A stretch of 5,212 bases of DNA from contig QFQY01000123.1 of assembly GCA_003248805.1 (NCBI GenBank), positions 1 to 5,212 of the forward strand, given 5' to 3'. This document shows, in pieces, positions 1-5,212 of the stretch (within the stretch, counting starts at the first letter, position 1; every line of letters begins with the position of its first letter). This DNA comes from Chelatococcus sp. GTDB taxonomy: Bacteria; Pseudomonadota; Alphaproteobacteria; Rhizobiales; Beijerinckiaceae. Below the pieces are notes generated by a model. The model was not told the origin of the DNA and did not search any database. It was given only the letters and a program-made list of their open reading frames with translations. The translations under genes were made by a program, and so were the position numbers.

Positions 1-112
1 CTCGCTCCAAGATGGCCTGAACAACCCCTTGGAATCACGAGTGCCCCAGTCGCTCAACCCTTTCGGGACGGGCTCTGAGCTCGGAGCGCAAAACCCTCGC
101 GTCCGCCTGAGC

Positions 113-116
113 GGAG
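113..116 (+). promoter_or_regulatory. Probable ribosome binding site of the glycosyltransferase
   Basis: A GGAG sits 10 bases before the ATG at 127. It is the only purine-rich Shine-Dalgarno-like run close to that codon and supports this start. The spacing is slightly long, so the support is moderate. Confidence 0.45.
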
Positions 117-126
117 ACGATCGCGA

Positions 127-1125
127 ATGGCTCTGGACAGCGACGACAAGCGCGACGAGGTAGCAGGGGAACTCGTCTCGGTCATCGTGCCCGCCTACAA
201 CGCCGGCAGATATATCGACCGGACGCTGCTCAGCGTGCGTGGCCAGACCCATGGCAATCTGGAGATCCTCGTCGTCGACGACGGGTCGAGCGACGAAACC
301 CCGGATATCGCGCTCCGTCACGCGGGCATGGACCCGCGGATCCGCCTCATACGCCAGGACAATGCCGGAGTGGCCGCCGCCCGCAACAGCGGGATCGCGC
401 ATGCCCGTGGTCGCTACGTCGCCCCGATCGACGCCGACGATCTGTGGGCGCCCGACAAGATCGAGCGACAGATGGCGGCCATACATGGCGCGACCGTCCC
501 GATCGGGTTGGTCTATAGTTGGTATGCTCTGATCGGCGAGCAGGACGAGATTATCGACGCGATCGACAACACGCCCGAAGACGGCGAATTCCTGCAGCGG
601 ATGTGCCGATATAACGTCGTCGGCAACGGCAGCTCGGCCTTGCTGCTGCGACAGGCCGTCCTGGATGTCGGCGGCTACGACACGAGCCTGCGCGAGCGAA
701 ACGCGCAGGGCTGCGAGGACTACAAGCTGTATTTTCTCATCGCCGAGCGTTTCGCCGTCACCGCCGTGAAGGACTATCTCACCGGCTATCGGGTGCATGC
801 AGAGAGCATGTCGGCCCAGGCGGACCAGATGATCCGCTCGAGACGGATCGTGACCGGCGAGATCATGGCACGACGTCCGACGCTGACGGCCGAACTCCAG
901 CGCGGCAACGTGCGGGTCATGCGCTTCCTGCTCGCACGCTGCCTGCGGACGAAGGACTTCGACCGCGCTCGCGGCGTCGTTCGCGACATGTTTGCGCTCG
1001 ATCGCGCGGCGTCCATGAAGGAATTGGGCCTTCTGATGCTGCGCGGAGCGAGAACTGGCTTAAGAGCCGCTCGCCGCCGCCTCGGCCTCGCGACGCGACA
1101 GCGTTTCCTCGATGATAAACACTAG
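127..1125 (+). CDS. Glycosyltransferase family 2 protein
   Basis: Predicted cytoplasmic, inverting GT-A-fold glycosyltransferase that moves a sugar from a nucleotide-sugar donor onto a glycan or lipid-linked acceptor. Visible family signatures: the opening strand VSVIVPAYNAG (residues 18-27), the nucleotide-binding VVDDGSSD (49-56), GVAAARNSGIAHARGRYV (81-98), the metal-binding DADD (102-105), and an acidic ED pair in GCEDYKLY (195-202), the likely catalytic-base region, followed by LTGYRVH (218-224). The C-terminal 90 residues are helical and Arg-rich, without clear membrane spans, which suggests peripheral association with anionic membrane lipids (inference). At 332 residues it is normal for a soluble GT2 enzyme and looks intact. 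A GalE-type epimerase follows after about 16 bp, implying an operon for exopolysaccharide, O-antigen or glycolipid. Donor and acceptor cannot be read from sequence. The family call is secure; the substrate is unknown. Confidence 0.93.
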   Translation: MALDSDDKRDEVAGELVSVIVPAYNAGRYIDRTLLSVRGQTHGNLEILVVDDGSSDETPDIALRHAGMDPRIRLIRQDNAGVAAARNSGIAHARGRYVAPIDADDLWAPDKIERQMAAIHGATVPIGLVYSWYALIGEQDEIIDAIDNTPEDGEFLQRMCRYNVVGNGSSALLLRQAVLDVGGYDTSLRERNAQGCEDYKLYFLIAERFAVTAVKDYLTGYRVHAESMSAQADQMIRSRRIVTGEIMARRPTLTAELQRGNVRVMRFLLARCLRTKDFDRARGVVRDMFALDRAASMKELGLLMLRGARTGLRAARRRLGLATRQRFLDDKH

Positions 1126-1130
1126 GCTGC

Positions 1131-1134
1131 GGAG
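1131..1134 (+). promoter_or_regulatory. Ribosome binding site deciding the epimerase start
   Basis: GGAG lies 7 bases before the ATG at 1142. No comparable site precedes the alternative in-frame ATG at 1112, which lies inside the glycosyltransferase end. This favours 1142 as the start. Confidence 0.65.
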
Positions 1135-1141
1135 ATCTGGC

Positions 1142-2143
1142 ATGACGGCGCGCGCCAACAAGACGGTGCTGGTCACGGGCGGGGCCGGCTATGTCGGCTC
1201 GCATTGCTGCAAGGAATTTCATCGGAACGGCTGGCGGGTCGTCTGCCTCGACAACCTGTCGCGAGGGCGGGCAGAGATGGTCAAATGGGGCCCGCTCGTT
1301 GTGGCCGACATCGCCGATAGCGCGATCGTGGATGCGACGATCACGGAGCACCGTCCCGATCTGATCGCCCATTTCGCCGCCTATGCCTATGTCGGCGAGT
1401 CCGTCGCGGCGCCGGACATCTACTACGACAACAACGTCTCCCGCACCCATTCGCTGCTCAATTCCGCACGATCCGTCCTCGACAAGCCCATCCCGGTCCT
1501 GTTCTCCAGCACCTGCGCGACATACGGGCACCCGGTTCGTCCCGTCATCGACGAGCGCCATCCGCAGTGGCCGATCAATCCCTACGGATGGTCGAAGCTC
1601 ATCATCGAACGCATGCTGTCCGACTATGCCGTCGCCTATGGACTGCCCTCGATCGCGCTTCGCTATTTCAATGCCGCAGGTGCCGATCCGGACGGCGAGA
1701 TCGGAGAGCTCCACGATCCGGAGACCCATGCGATCCCGCTCGCCATCGAGGCCGCGCTGACGGGCGCCCAGCCTTTCTCCGTCTTCGGAACCGATTTCGA
1801 AACCCCCGACGGCAGCGCGATCCGCGACTACATCCACGTTGCGGACCTGGCCAGCGCTCATGTGCTGGCGGCCGAGCGCCTGTTGGCCGGAGAACGACGC
1901 GCCGAAGTCTACAATCTCGGCACGGGGCATGGGACCAGCGTCCTGGAGATGATCGCCGCGGTTCGCCGCGCCACGCAGCGCGAGGTCCCGGTCTCGCTGG
2001 CGCCGCGCCGAGCCGGCGACCCCGCGCTCCTCATCGCGGATGCGGGCCTCGCCCGGTCCGTCCTGGGATGGGAACCCACCCAGTCGTCGATCGACCGGAT
2101 CATGACGACGGCCGTGAAGTGGCGGCTCCGCGCGGAGCGCTGA
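1142..2143 (+). CDS. galE: UDP-glucose 4-epimerase (GalE family, extended SDR)
   Basis: NAD-dependent epimerase that interconverts UDP-glucose and UDP-galactose at C4, supplying galactose donors for surface polysaccharide (known for the family). Seen from the 1142 start (333 residues, the usual length): Rossmann motif TGGAGYVGS (12-20) for NAD; DNLSRG (37-42) after the second strand; AHFAAYAYVGESV (76-88); SSTCATYG (122-129) with the catalytic Ser/Thr; Tyr148 and Lys152 in the YxxxK motif NPYGWSK; RYFNAAGADPDGEIGE, a substrate-binding segment; RDYIHVADLA and YNLGTGHG, conserved in the family. An in-frame ATG at 1112 would add ten residues and overlap the preceding gene by 14 bp, but 1142 has the better ribosome site and starts just before the Rossmann fold. 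Probably co-transcribed with the upstream glycosyltransferase. The AAYAYVGES stretch also occurs in UDP-xylose/arabinose 4-epimerases, so a related UDP-sugar is possible. Confidence 0.93.
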   Translation: MTARANKTVLVTGGAGYVGSHCCKEFHRNGWRVVCLDNLSRGRAEMVKWGPLVVADIADSAIVDATITEHRPDLIAHFAAYAYVGESVAAPDIYYDNNVSRTHSLLNSARSVLDKPIPVLFSSTCATYGHPVRPVIDERHPQWPINPYGWSKLIIERMLSDYAVAYGLPSIALRYFNAAGADPDGEIGELHDPETHAIPLAIEAALTGAQPFSVFGTDFETPDGSAIRDYIHVADLASAHVLAAERLLAGERRAEVYNLGTGHGTSVLEMIAAVRRATQREVPVSLAPRRAGDPALLIADAGLARSVLGWEPTQSSIDRIMTTAVKWRLRAER

Positions 2144-2266
2144 GAGACTGCTTGGAGTGACTGCGGGCCCCATCCTTCGAGGCGCCGCTTCGTGGTCCCC
2201 CGAGAGGGCTCGCGCCAGAAGCAGCCTGACCCCTCGCGACGCCCATCGGACTAGGTCCCAGATCGC
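2144..2266. other. Spacer between epimerase and IS; no gene seen
   Basis: This 123-bp G+C-rich stretch separates the epimerase stop from the insertion sequence. I found no convincing reading frame, no strong hairpin followed by a T-run, and therefore no recognisable intrinsic terminator. It has a second CTAG at 2251-2254, 16 bp before the one the IS occupies. Confidence 0.5.
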
Positions 2267-2284
2267 CTAGGCTCAGGACTCATT
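2267..2284. repeat. Terminal inverted repeat and TA target copy, left end
   Basis: CTAG followed by GCTCAGGAC. With the right end it makes a perfect 10-bp inverted repeat from the IS tip, extendable to 13 matches in 15. The TA at 2268-2269 is one copy of the target duplication. This end follows the 3' end of the transposase. Confidence 0.88.
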
Positions 2285-2650
2285 GCTCAGAGCCAGAAGA
2301 TGACGGCTGCTGCAATGCAGATGGCAGAGAAGAAGGTGTGAGCCTGTGGCGCTGGCGATAGAGCGCCTTGTCGTAGGGATAAGGGATTTTCCGGCTCCGG
2401 CTCGACGGGATGCACGGCACGATGCCCTTGGCGGCGAGTGCCTGGCGGAACGCCGCGCTGTCGTAGCCTCTGTCGGCGATGAGGGCTTTGGCCGGCGGGA
2501 GGGCGTCCAGCACGAGGCTTGCGCCTTTGTGGTCACTCATCTGGCCTTCCGAGAGCAGCATGACGATCGGGCGGCCCTCGCCATCGCAGACGGTATGGAG
2601 CTTGGAGTTCAGCCCGCCCTTGGTTCGCCCGATACGACGGGGAACAGCCC

Positions 2651-2657
2651 CTTTTTG
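2651..2657 (-). promoter_or_regulatory. Likely programmed -1 frameshift site of the IS5-type transposase
   Basis: The - strand reads CAAAAAG followed by GGG. The first frame (SLLKKGLFPVVSG, ending at TGA 2609-2611) and the second frame (KGAVPRRIGRTKGG) overlap here and are joined by slipping back one base on the A-run. Two-frame transposases are known in this IS group. That the A-run is the slip site is an inference. Confidence 0.55.
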
Positions 2658-2928
2658 AGCAGGCTCGCCGCCGTGCGATGGGCCTTGAGATGCGTGGCGT
2701 CGATCATGATGCGCTCGGGTTTTGGCCCTTCGCCGGCCAAGCCTGCAAAGATGCGGTCGAACACGCCCAGCCGGCTCCAGCGAATGAAGCGATTGAGAGC
2801 GTCTTGTGCGGGCCATAGCCCTTTGGAGCGTCCTTCCACTGCAGGCCATTACGGATCACATAGACGATCCCGCTCACCACGCGCCGGTCATCGACCCGCG
2901 GCACCCCATGCGACAGCGGGAAATACCC

Positions 2929-3014
2929 CGCGATCCGCGCCATCTGGCGCTCGCTCAGCAAAAACAAATCTCGCGATCCGCGCCATCTGGCGCTCGCTCA
3001 GCAAAAACAAATCT
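2929..3014. repeat. Exact 43-bp tandem duplication inside the transposase start
   Basis: Bases 2929-2971 are repeated without mismatch as 2972-3014; the bases just outside differ. Each copy carries the codons for the LLSERQMARIA region. Because 43 is not a multiple of three, the duplication throws the reading frame after the first copy. Removing one copy restores a continuous frame from MEDLFLLSERQMARIA into GYFPLSHGVPRV. Confidence 0.95.
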
Positions 3015-3026
3015 TCCATCACGGCA

Positions 3027-3033
3027 TCCTCCC
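3027..3033 (-). promoter_or_regulatory. Ribosome binding site of the IS5-type transposase
   Basis: On the - strand GGGAGGA ends 7 bases before the ATG at 3019. It is a strong Shine-Dalgarno match and supports that codon as the ancestral start. Confidence 0.6.
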
Positions 3034-3064
3034 GGATACCGTGAAACACATCTCAAACCAAATT

Positions 3065-3082
3065 AATAGGTCCTGAGCCTAG
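3065..3082. repeat. Terminal inverted repeat and TA target copy, right end
   Basis: GTCCTGAGCC at 3070-3079 is the exact complement of the left tip, followed by TA at 3080-3081 within CTAG. This end lies upstream of the transposase start, so it would carry or adjoin its promoter; no clear promoter boxes were identified. Confidence 0.88.
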
Positions 3083-3250
3083 ACACCGGCGGCCCGCGCC
3101 GGCCATCGCTTGCCGTCACGCAGCATGCGAAGCCCGAGCAAGGCCGCGAGCCGGAAATCGGCAGCTGGTCATGGAGCGTCGCCGCGATGACATGGAGGTG
3201 GTGCCCGTGCCGGCGGCGATGGGTCGAGCATTCGAGCCGCCCATGAACCA
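3079..3250 (-). pseudogene. Possible C-terminal coding remnant, unidentified
   Basis: I do not recognise this protein. On the - strand one frame reads HGHHLHVIAATLHDQLP; assuming one base lost at about 3160, it continues DFRLAALLGLRMLRDGKRWP and then ARAAGV to a TAG at 3079-3081. The joined reading has the balanced composition of a real protein, with an amphipathic helix-like LAALLGLRMLRDGKRW, unlike the Arg/Ser/Pro-rich other frames. The stop overlaps the IS5 target site: it was present before insertion, since the empty site also gives TAG. The upstream limit is unclear. It lies downstream of the short-chain dehydrogenase remnant on the same strand and may have been its neighbour. The call rests only on reading-frame texture and could be chance. 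Confidence 0.3.
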
Positions 3251-3316
3251 GCTCTTTAGGGTGTCGCGAGGGCGCTCCTGCGCCGCTCCTCCGGCAGGAC
3301 CGAGCGTCATGCGACC

Positions 3317-3705
3317 TTAGCGCGGCGCCGAGCCGGGCTCGGCCATGCGGCGATGCTGCTCGGCCAGGAGCACTGCCGGCGTGACATTGGCGAAAACGGT
3401 CCGGAGCTTGGTCCTCCAGCCGCTGACCACGTCGCCACCGCCCTTCATCAGCGCGTCGAAGCCGGTCCTGGCGACTATCGTGGAGGCGTCCTTCTCCTGC
3501 TGGCCGACGACGATGTCGAGCATATCGGCGCGCCTGAAGAATTGGGTGTCCGTCGGTCCGGGCATGAGGCACGAGATCCGCACGCGGGTGTCCTCGAGCT
3601 CTTTGCGGATGGCGAACGCGCAACTGTCGATGGGGCCTCGGTACCATTATAGACCGCCGGGAAGCGGCCGGGCATGCACCCCGCGATGGTCCCCGATGCA
3701 GCGCG
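3317..3705 (-). pseudogene. Short-chain dehydrogenase/reductase, C-terminal remnant
   Basis: Classical SDR NAD(P)-dependent oxidoreductases carry a Ser/Tyr/Lys active site. What remains on the - strand is IAGCMPGRFPAVYNGTEA (from 3687), the active-site Tyr segment. A one-base loss at about 3632 follows, and the next frame reads IDSCAFAIRKELEDTRVRI, SCLMPGPTDTQFFRRADMLD, TGFDALMKGGGDVVSGWRTK and AVLLAEQHRRMAEPG, ending in TAA at 3317-3319. The LMPGPTDTQFF segment is the PG motif of the cofactor/substrate loop. The N-terminal half, with the Rossmann TGxxxGxG motif, is absent: upstream of about 3705 the frame hits a stop and the sequence is unrelated. The active-site YxxxK reads YNGTE, so Lys is replaced by Glu. 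Truncation, frameshift and lost Lys together show a dead gene. The specific substrate is unknown. Confidence 0.85.
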
Positions 3706-3912
3706 TCAAGGGCGACATCTAAGCGATGACCGCGCCACAACGCGCTGCTGCGAGAGCGCGGTTAAGTCCGCTGGTCTGCCGAATGATAGCCGCAACCCAC
3801 GCCCTGATATCGAAATCGGCTCATGCAAGATCAACTGTTGGGGTTAAAGTTGGGTGATAGGAGTCTAATTCAGCCGATTTTCTAGTGAAATCAGTTACTT
3901 AACAAGAATCAA
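3706..3912. other. Gene-free stretch with a 40% G+C patch
   Basis: No coding sequence is supported here. The first 100 bp match the G+C-rich surroundings, while 3811-3910 has 40 G/C in 100 bases, far below its neighbours. Within it lie a 9-bp inverted repeat (AAATCGGCT at 3813-3821, AGCCGATTT at 3872-3880, 50 bp apart) and a local near-repeat GTTGGGGTTAAAGTTGGG (3837-3854). Similarity to the IS91-type transposase stops at its right edge and the dehydrogenase remnant stops to its left, so it may be the end of another lost element. No known IS end was recognised. Confidence 0.5.
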
Positions 3913-4880
3913 ATGGCGGATTCGGTGGAAGCCGTCGGGCAGGACGTGGAGCAGGAAGCGGCGGATAACTCGTGGGCCGTCTGCATCATGGTCTTGCGCC
4001 AGACCTTGCCGGATGAGCGGGCGCGATAATTCTTCTAGCGGAACGTGACCCCGTGCCGGTTCATGGCGACGAGGCGGCTGTTGGCGATGGCAACGCGGTG
4101 GGGGTAGCGGGCGAGATAAGCCAGGACGGCGTCGGGACCACCGAAGGGTCGTTTGGCATAGACGACCCAGTCGGCGCGCCGCAGCGGCGTCAGGATGGCG
4201 GCGAAGGCATCGGCCTCAGTCAGATGGACGAGATCGCCATAGAAGGCGAGCCGGCCGGAAGCATTGAGCGCGGAAAGCCCTGCGAGGAAGAGCCGTCGGA
4301 ACAGCCGCGAGAGCACGCGCACGGGCAGGAAGAAGCCGGGCCGGCATGTAATCCATCACGAGCCGTCCGGGGACAGGCCGCCGCAGGGCGCGATGATGTG
4401 GAGATGGGGATGATGGGTCATCGCCGACCCCCATGTGTGCAGGACGCTGGTGAAGCCGATGCGGGCGCCGAGATGCTTCGGGTCGCCGGCGATGGTGGCG
4501 AGCGTCTCGGCCGCAGCCCTGAACAGCAGGCCGTAGACCTCGGCCTTGTTCTGGACGGCGACCGCCGCGATCGGCGCCTGCAGGGTGAAGACGAGATGGT
4601 AGTAAGGCACGGGCAGGAGATCGGCCTGGCGATCCGCGAGCCAGTCCTTCGCCGCTGCGCCCTGGCAACGCGGGCAGTGCCGGTTGCGGCAGCAGTTGTA
4701 GGCGATTGCTGCGTGATCGCAGTCGCCGCAGGCCATGACATGGCCGCCGAGCGCAGCGGTGCGGCAGGCCCGGATCGCACCCATCACCTTGAGCTGGCCG
4801 CGGCTGAGCCGATGACGCGCAAGATGAGCCTCGCCATGCCGGTTCAGGATGTCCGCGACCTCCAGCGAAGGCCGCGCCAT
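3913..4880 (-). pseudogene. IS91-family transposase, truncated and broken
   Basis: IS91-type transposases are HUH single-strand nickases that move by rolling-circle transposition. Start ATG 4880 (MARPSLEVADIL). Seen: N-terminal zinc domain with Cys51, Cys54, Cys69 and Cys72 (CGDCDHA and RNRHCPRCQ); HUH motif HPHLHII (His159, His161); then in-frame TGA at 4356-4358, where family members have a sense codon (S-stop-WITCRPGF). The same frame continues LSRLFRRLFLAGL, GRLAFYGDLVHL and the two-tyrosine motif AYLARYPHRVAI, then a second in-frame stop TAG at 4035-4037 (probably from Trp TGG) before KNYRARSSGKVWRKTM. A lost base at about 3967 shifts the frame into IRRFLLHVLPDGFHRIRH. Similarity ends at 3913, so roughly the last 80 residues of a 400-residue protein are missing. 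It follows the tyrosine recombinase by 15 bp. Catalytic residues are present, but the protein cannot be made whole. Confidence 0.9.
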
Positions 4881-4895
4881 GATCGGCGCGGAGCG

Positions 4896-5212
4896 TTACG
4901 GCGGTGGCGGCGGCGCCAGCAGGGCGAGCGGGCTGGTCACCTCGCGCAGGGTCTTCAGCGCGACGCGGGTGTAGACGGCGGTGGTGTCGAGCTTCCGGTG
5001 GCCGAGCAGGACCTGGATCACCCGGATATCGGTCTTCCGCTCCAGCAGATGTGTGGCGAAGCTGTGCCGCAGCGTGTGCATCGAGACCCGCTTGTCGAGC
5101 TTGGCCGCAACGGCTGCGGCATGGCAGGCCCGATTGAGCTGGCGCGTCGTGATCGGCTGGCCCGGCTGCTGGCCGGGGAAGAGCCAGCCGCGCGGGCGCT
5201 TCACCCGCCACC
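4896..5212 (-). CDS. Tyrosine recombinase/integrase, partial (C-terminal part)
   Basis: Tyrosine recombinases break and rejoin DNA through a covalent 3'-phosphotyrosine. The frame enters from beyond base 5212 (WRVKRPRGWLFPG), so the internal GTG at 5204 is not taken as the start. Counting from that GTG, visible catalytic elements are HTLRHSFATHLL (His43, Arg46 of HxxR), LLGHRKLDTT (His69) and AVYTRV (nucleophile Tyr78). The first catalytic Arg, the Lys and the N-terminal DNA-binding domain would lie outside the window. The protein ends with five prolines at TAA 4896-4898. Its frame is open throughout, with no lesion seen. A 15-bp gap to the IS91-type transposase on the same strand suggests one transcript. 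Such recombinase/IS91-transposase pairs are common in alphaproteobacteria, so it is probably part of the same mobile element. Whether it is intact upstream cannot be told. Confidence 0.9.
   Translation of the reverse strand, partial: WRVKRPRGWLFPGQQPGQPITTRQLNRACHAAAVAAKLDKRVSMHTLRHSFATHLLERKTDIRVIQVLLGHRKLDTTAVYTRVALKTLREVTSPLALLAPPPPP

Larger units (their letters stand above)
2280..3019 (-). pseudogene. IS5-family transposase, broken (two-frame orfAB)
   Basis: Formerly a DDE transposase that cuts and joins IS ends. Its start is ATG at 3019. Reading on the - strand: MEDLFLLSERQMARI, then (after the duplicated 43 bp) YFPLSHGVPRVDDRRVVSG and IRNGLQWKDAPKGYGPHKTL; then, one frame over, NRFIRWSRLGVFDRIFAGL and IMIDATHLKAHRTA holding the first catalytic Asp (2699-2701); then, after a -1 shift, RRIGRTKGGLNSKLH and ALIADRGYD with the second Asp (2472-2474), ending YDKALYRQRH. 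The normal continuation with the catalytic Glu (a KIEN-type motif) is absent: after RQRH only five bases precede the usual ending HTFFSAICIAAAVIFWL, which is now out of frame. Lesions are therefore the 43-bp duplication, a one-base loss at about 2795/2796, and an internal deletion at 2341-2345. The original stop is probably 2287-2289; the frame now ends at 2280. It cannot encode an active enzyme. Confidence 0.9.
2270..3079 (-). mobile_element. IS5-family insertion sequence (IS427-group type), defective
   Basis: Both ends are present: GGCTCAGGAC at 2270-2279 and its exact complement at 3070-3079, flanked on each side by TA inside a CTAG. This matches the TA duplication and C/T-TA-A/G target preference known for this family. 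The present length is 810 bp. Undoing a 43-bp duplication, one lost base and a deletion of about 64 bases would give roughly 830 bp, typical of the group. One transposase on the - strand fills the element in two frames joined by a likely -1 slippage site. The element is complete at its ends but cannot make active transposase; it could move only if a related transposase acted on its ends. Group assignment rests on protein motifs and ends, not on a database search. Confidence 0.9.
3913..5212 (-). mobile_element. IS91-type element remnant (recombinase plus transposase)
   Basis: The tyrosine recombinase and the IS91-family transposase form one same-strand block. It is cut at 3912 within the transposase C-terminal region and leaves the window at 5212. 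Neither terminus of the element is visible: the 3' end was lost with the transposase tail and the 5' end is outside. That the recombinase belongs to the element is inferred from adjacency and from the recurring pairing of the two families. Confidence 0.75.

Noticed and set aside
2..163. Open frame on the + strand entering from the left edge and ending at TAG 161-163, possibly the tail of an upstream gene.
   Set aside because: About 53 codons with only moderate G/C bias at third positions and no recognised motif. It overlaps the glycosyltransferase start by 37 bp and cannot be told from chance.
917..2173. Long 418-codon open frame on the - strand.
   Set aside because: It lies antisense to the well-supported glycosyltransferase end and epimerase. 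Long antisense frames are expected in high-G+C DNA, and its product matches no family I recognise.
2144..2266. Possible terminator after the epimerase.
   Set aside because: Only short or widely spaced complementary stretches (CTGCTT and AAGCAG about 65 bp apart) and no T-run.
2346..3044. 232-codon + strand frame across the IS.
   Set aside because: It is the antisense of the IS5-type transposase, whose motifs are clear on the other strand.
3063..3740. 225-codon open frame on the - strand.
   Set aside because: It runs in the wrong frame through the dehydrogenase remnant and is Arg/His/Pro-rich there. Only its last part may overlap a real remnant, which is listed separately.
3913..4029. Small + strand frame starting MADSVEAVGQDVEQEAAD.
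   Set aside because: It is the complement of the IS91 transposase segment reading IRRFLLHVLPDGFHRIRH, which fits the family and neighbours.
4216..5211. 331-codon - strand frame spanning recombinase and transposase.
   Set aside because: It is a shifted shadow of both real frames, very rich in Ala/Arg/Pro, without their catalytic motifs.
1..5212. CRISPR array, tRNA, rRNA, toxin-antitoxin or phage-defence system.
   Set aside because: No regularly spaced repeats, no tRNA-like cloverleaf, no rRNA signatures and no recognisable defence domains were seen on either strand.

Overview
The window reads as chromosomal or plasmid DNA from a high-G+C alphaproteobacterium. The evidence is strongly G/C-biased third codon positions, an IS5-family (IS427-group type) element of a kind common in Rhizobiales, Sphingomonadales and Rhodospirillales, and an IS91-type transposase paired with a tyrosine recombinase. 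Genus cannot be fixed from the sequence alone.

Left part (1-2143, + strand): two intact genes in tandem. The first is a family-2 glycosyltransferase (127-1125). The second is an NAD-dependent UDP-sugar 4-epimerase of the GalE family (best start 1142, end 2143). They lie about 16 bp apart, so they are probably co-transcribed. The pair looks like the end of a surface-polysaccharide cluster: the epimerase would make UDP-galactose (or a related UDP-sugar) and the glycosyltransferase would transfer a sugar to a growing glycan. Gene content before base 127 is unclear.

Middle part (2267-3082): a complete but dead IS5-family insertion sequence, inserted at a CTAG site with a TA duplication, about 120 bp after the epimerase. 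Its transposase (- strand) is broken three times: a 43-bp exact tandem duplication near the start, a missing base, and an internal deletion that removed the segment holding the third catalytic acid. The normal two-frame layout with a likely -1 slippage site is still visible.

Right part (3083-5212, - strand): a graveyard of gene fragments. It holds a possible C-terminal coding remnant of unknown identity (about 3079-3250) and the C-terminal part of a short-chain dehydrogenase, with a frameshift and the active-site Lys changed to Glu (3317-3705). Next come about 200 bp without a gene, including a 100-bp stretch of only 40% G+C. The window ends with a truncated IS91-type transposase (two nonsense codons, one frameshift, missing C-terminus) and the C-terminal half of its partner tyrosine recombinase, which runs off the window end.

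Overall this is a junction between a functional polysaccharide operon and a decayed accessory segment built by successive insertions. I see no convincing undescribed system. The most notable points are the depth and type of decay, the recombinase/IS91 pairing, and the unexplained A+T-rich patch at the broken IS91 end.
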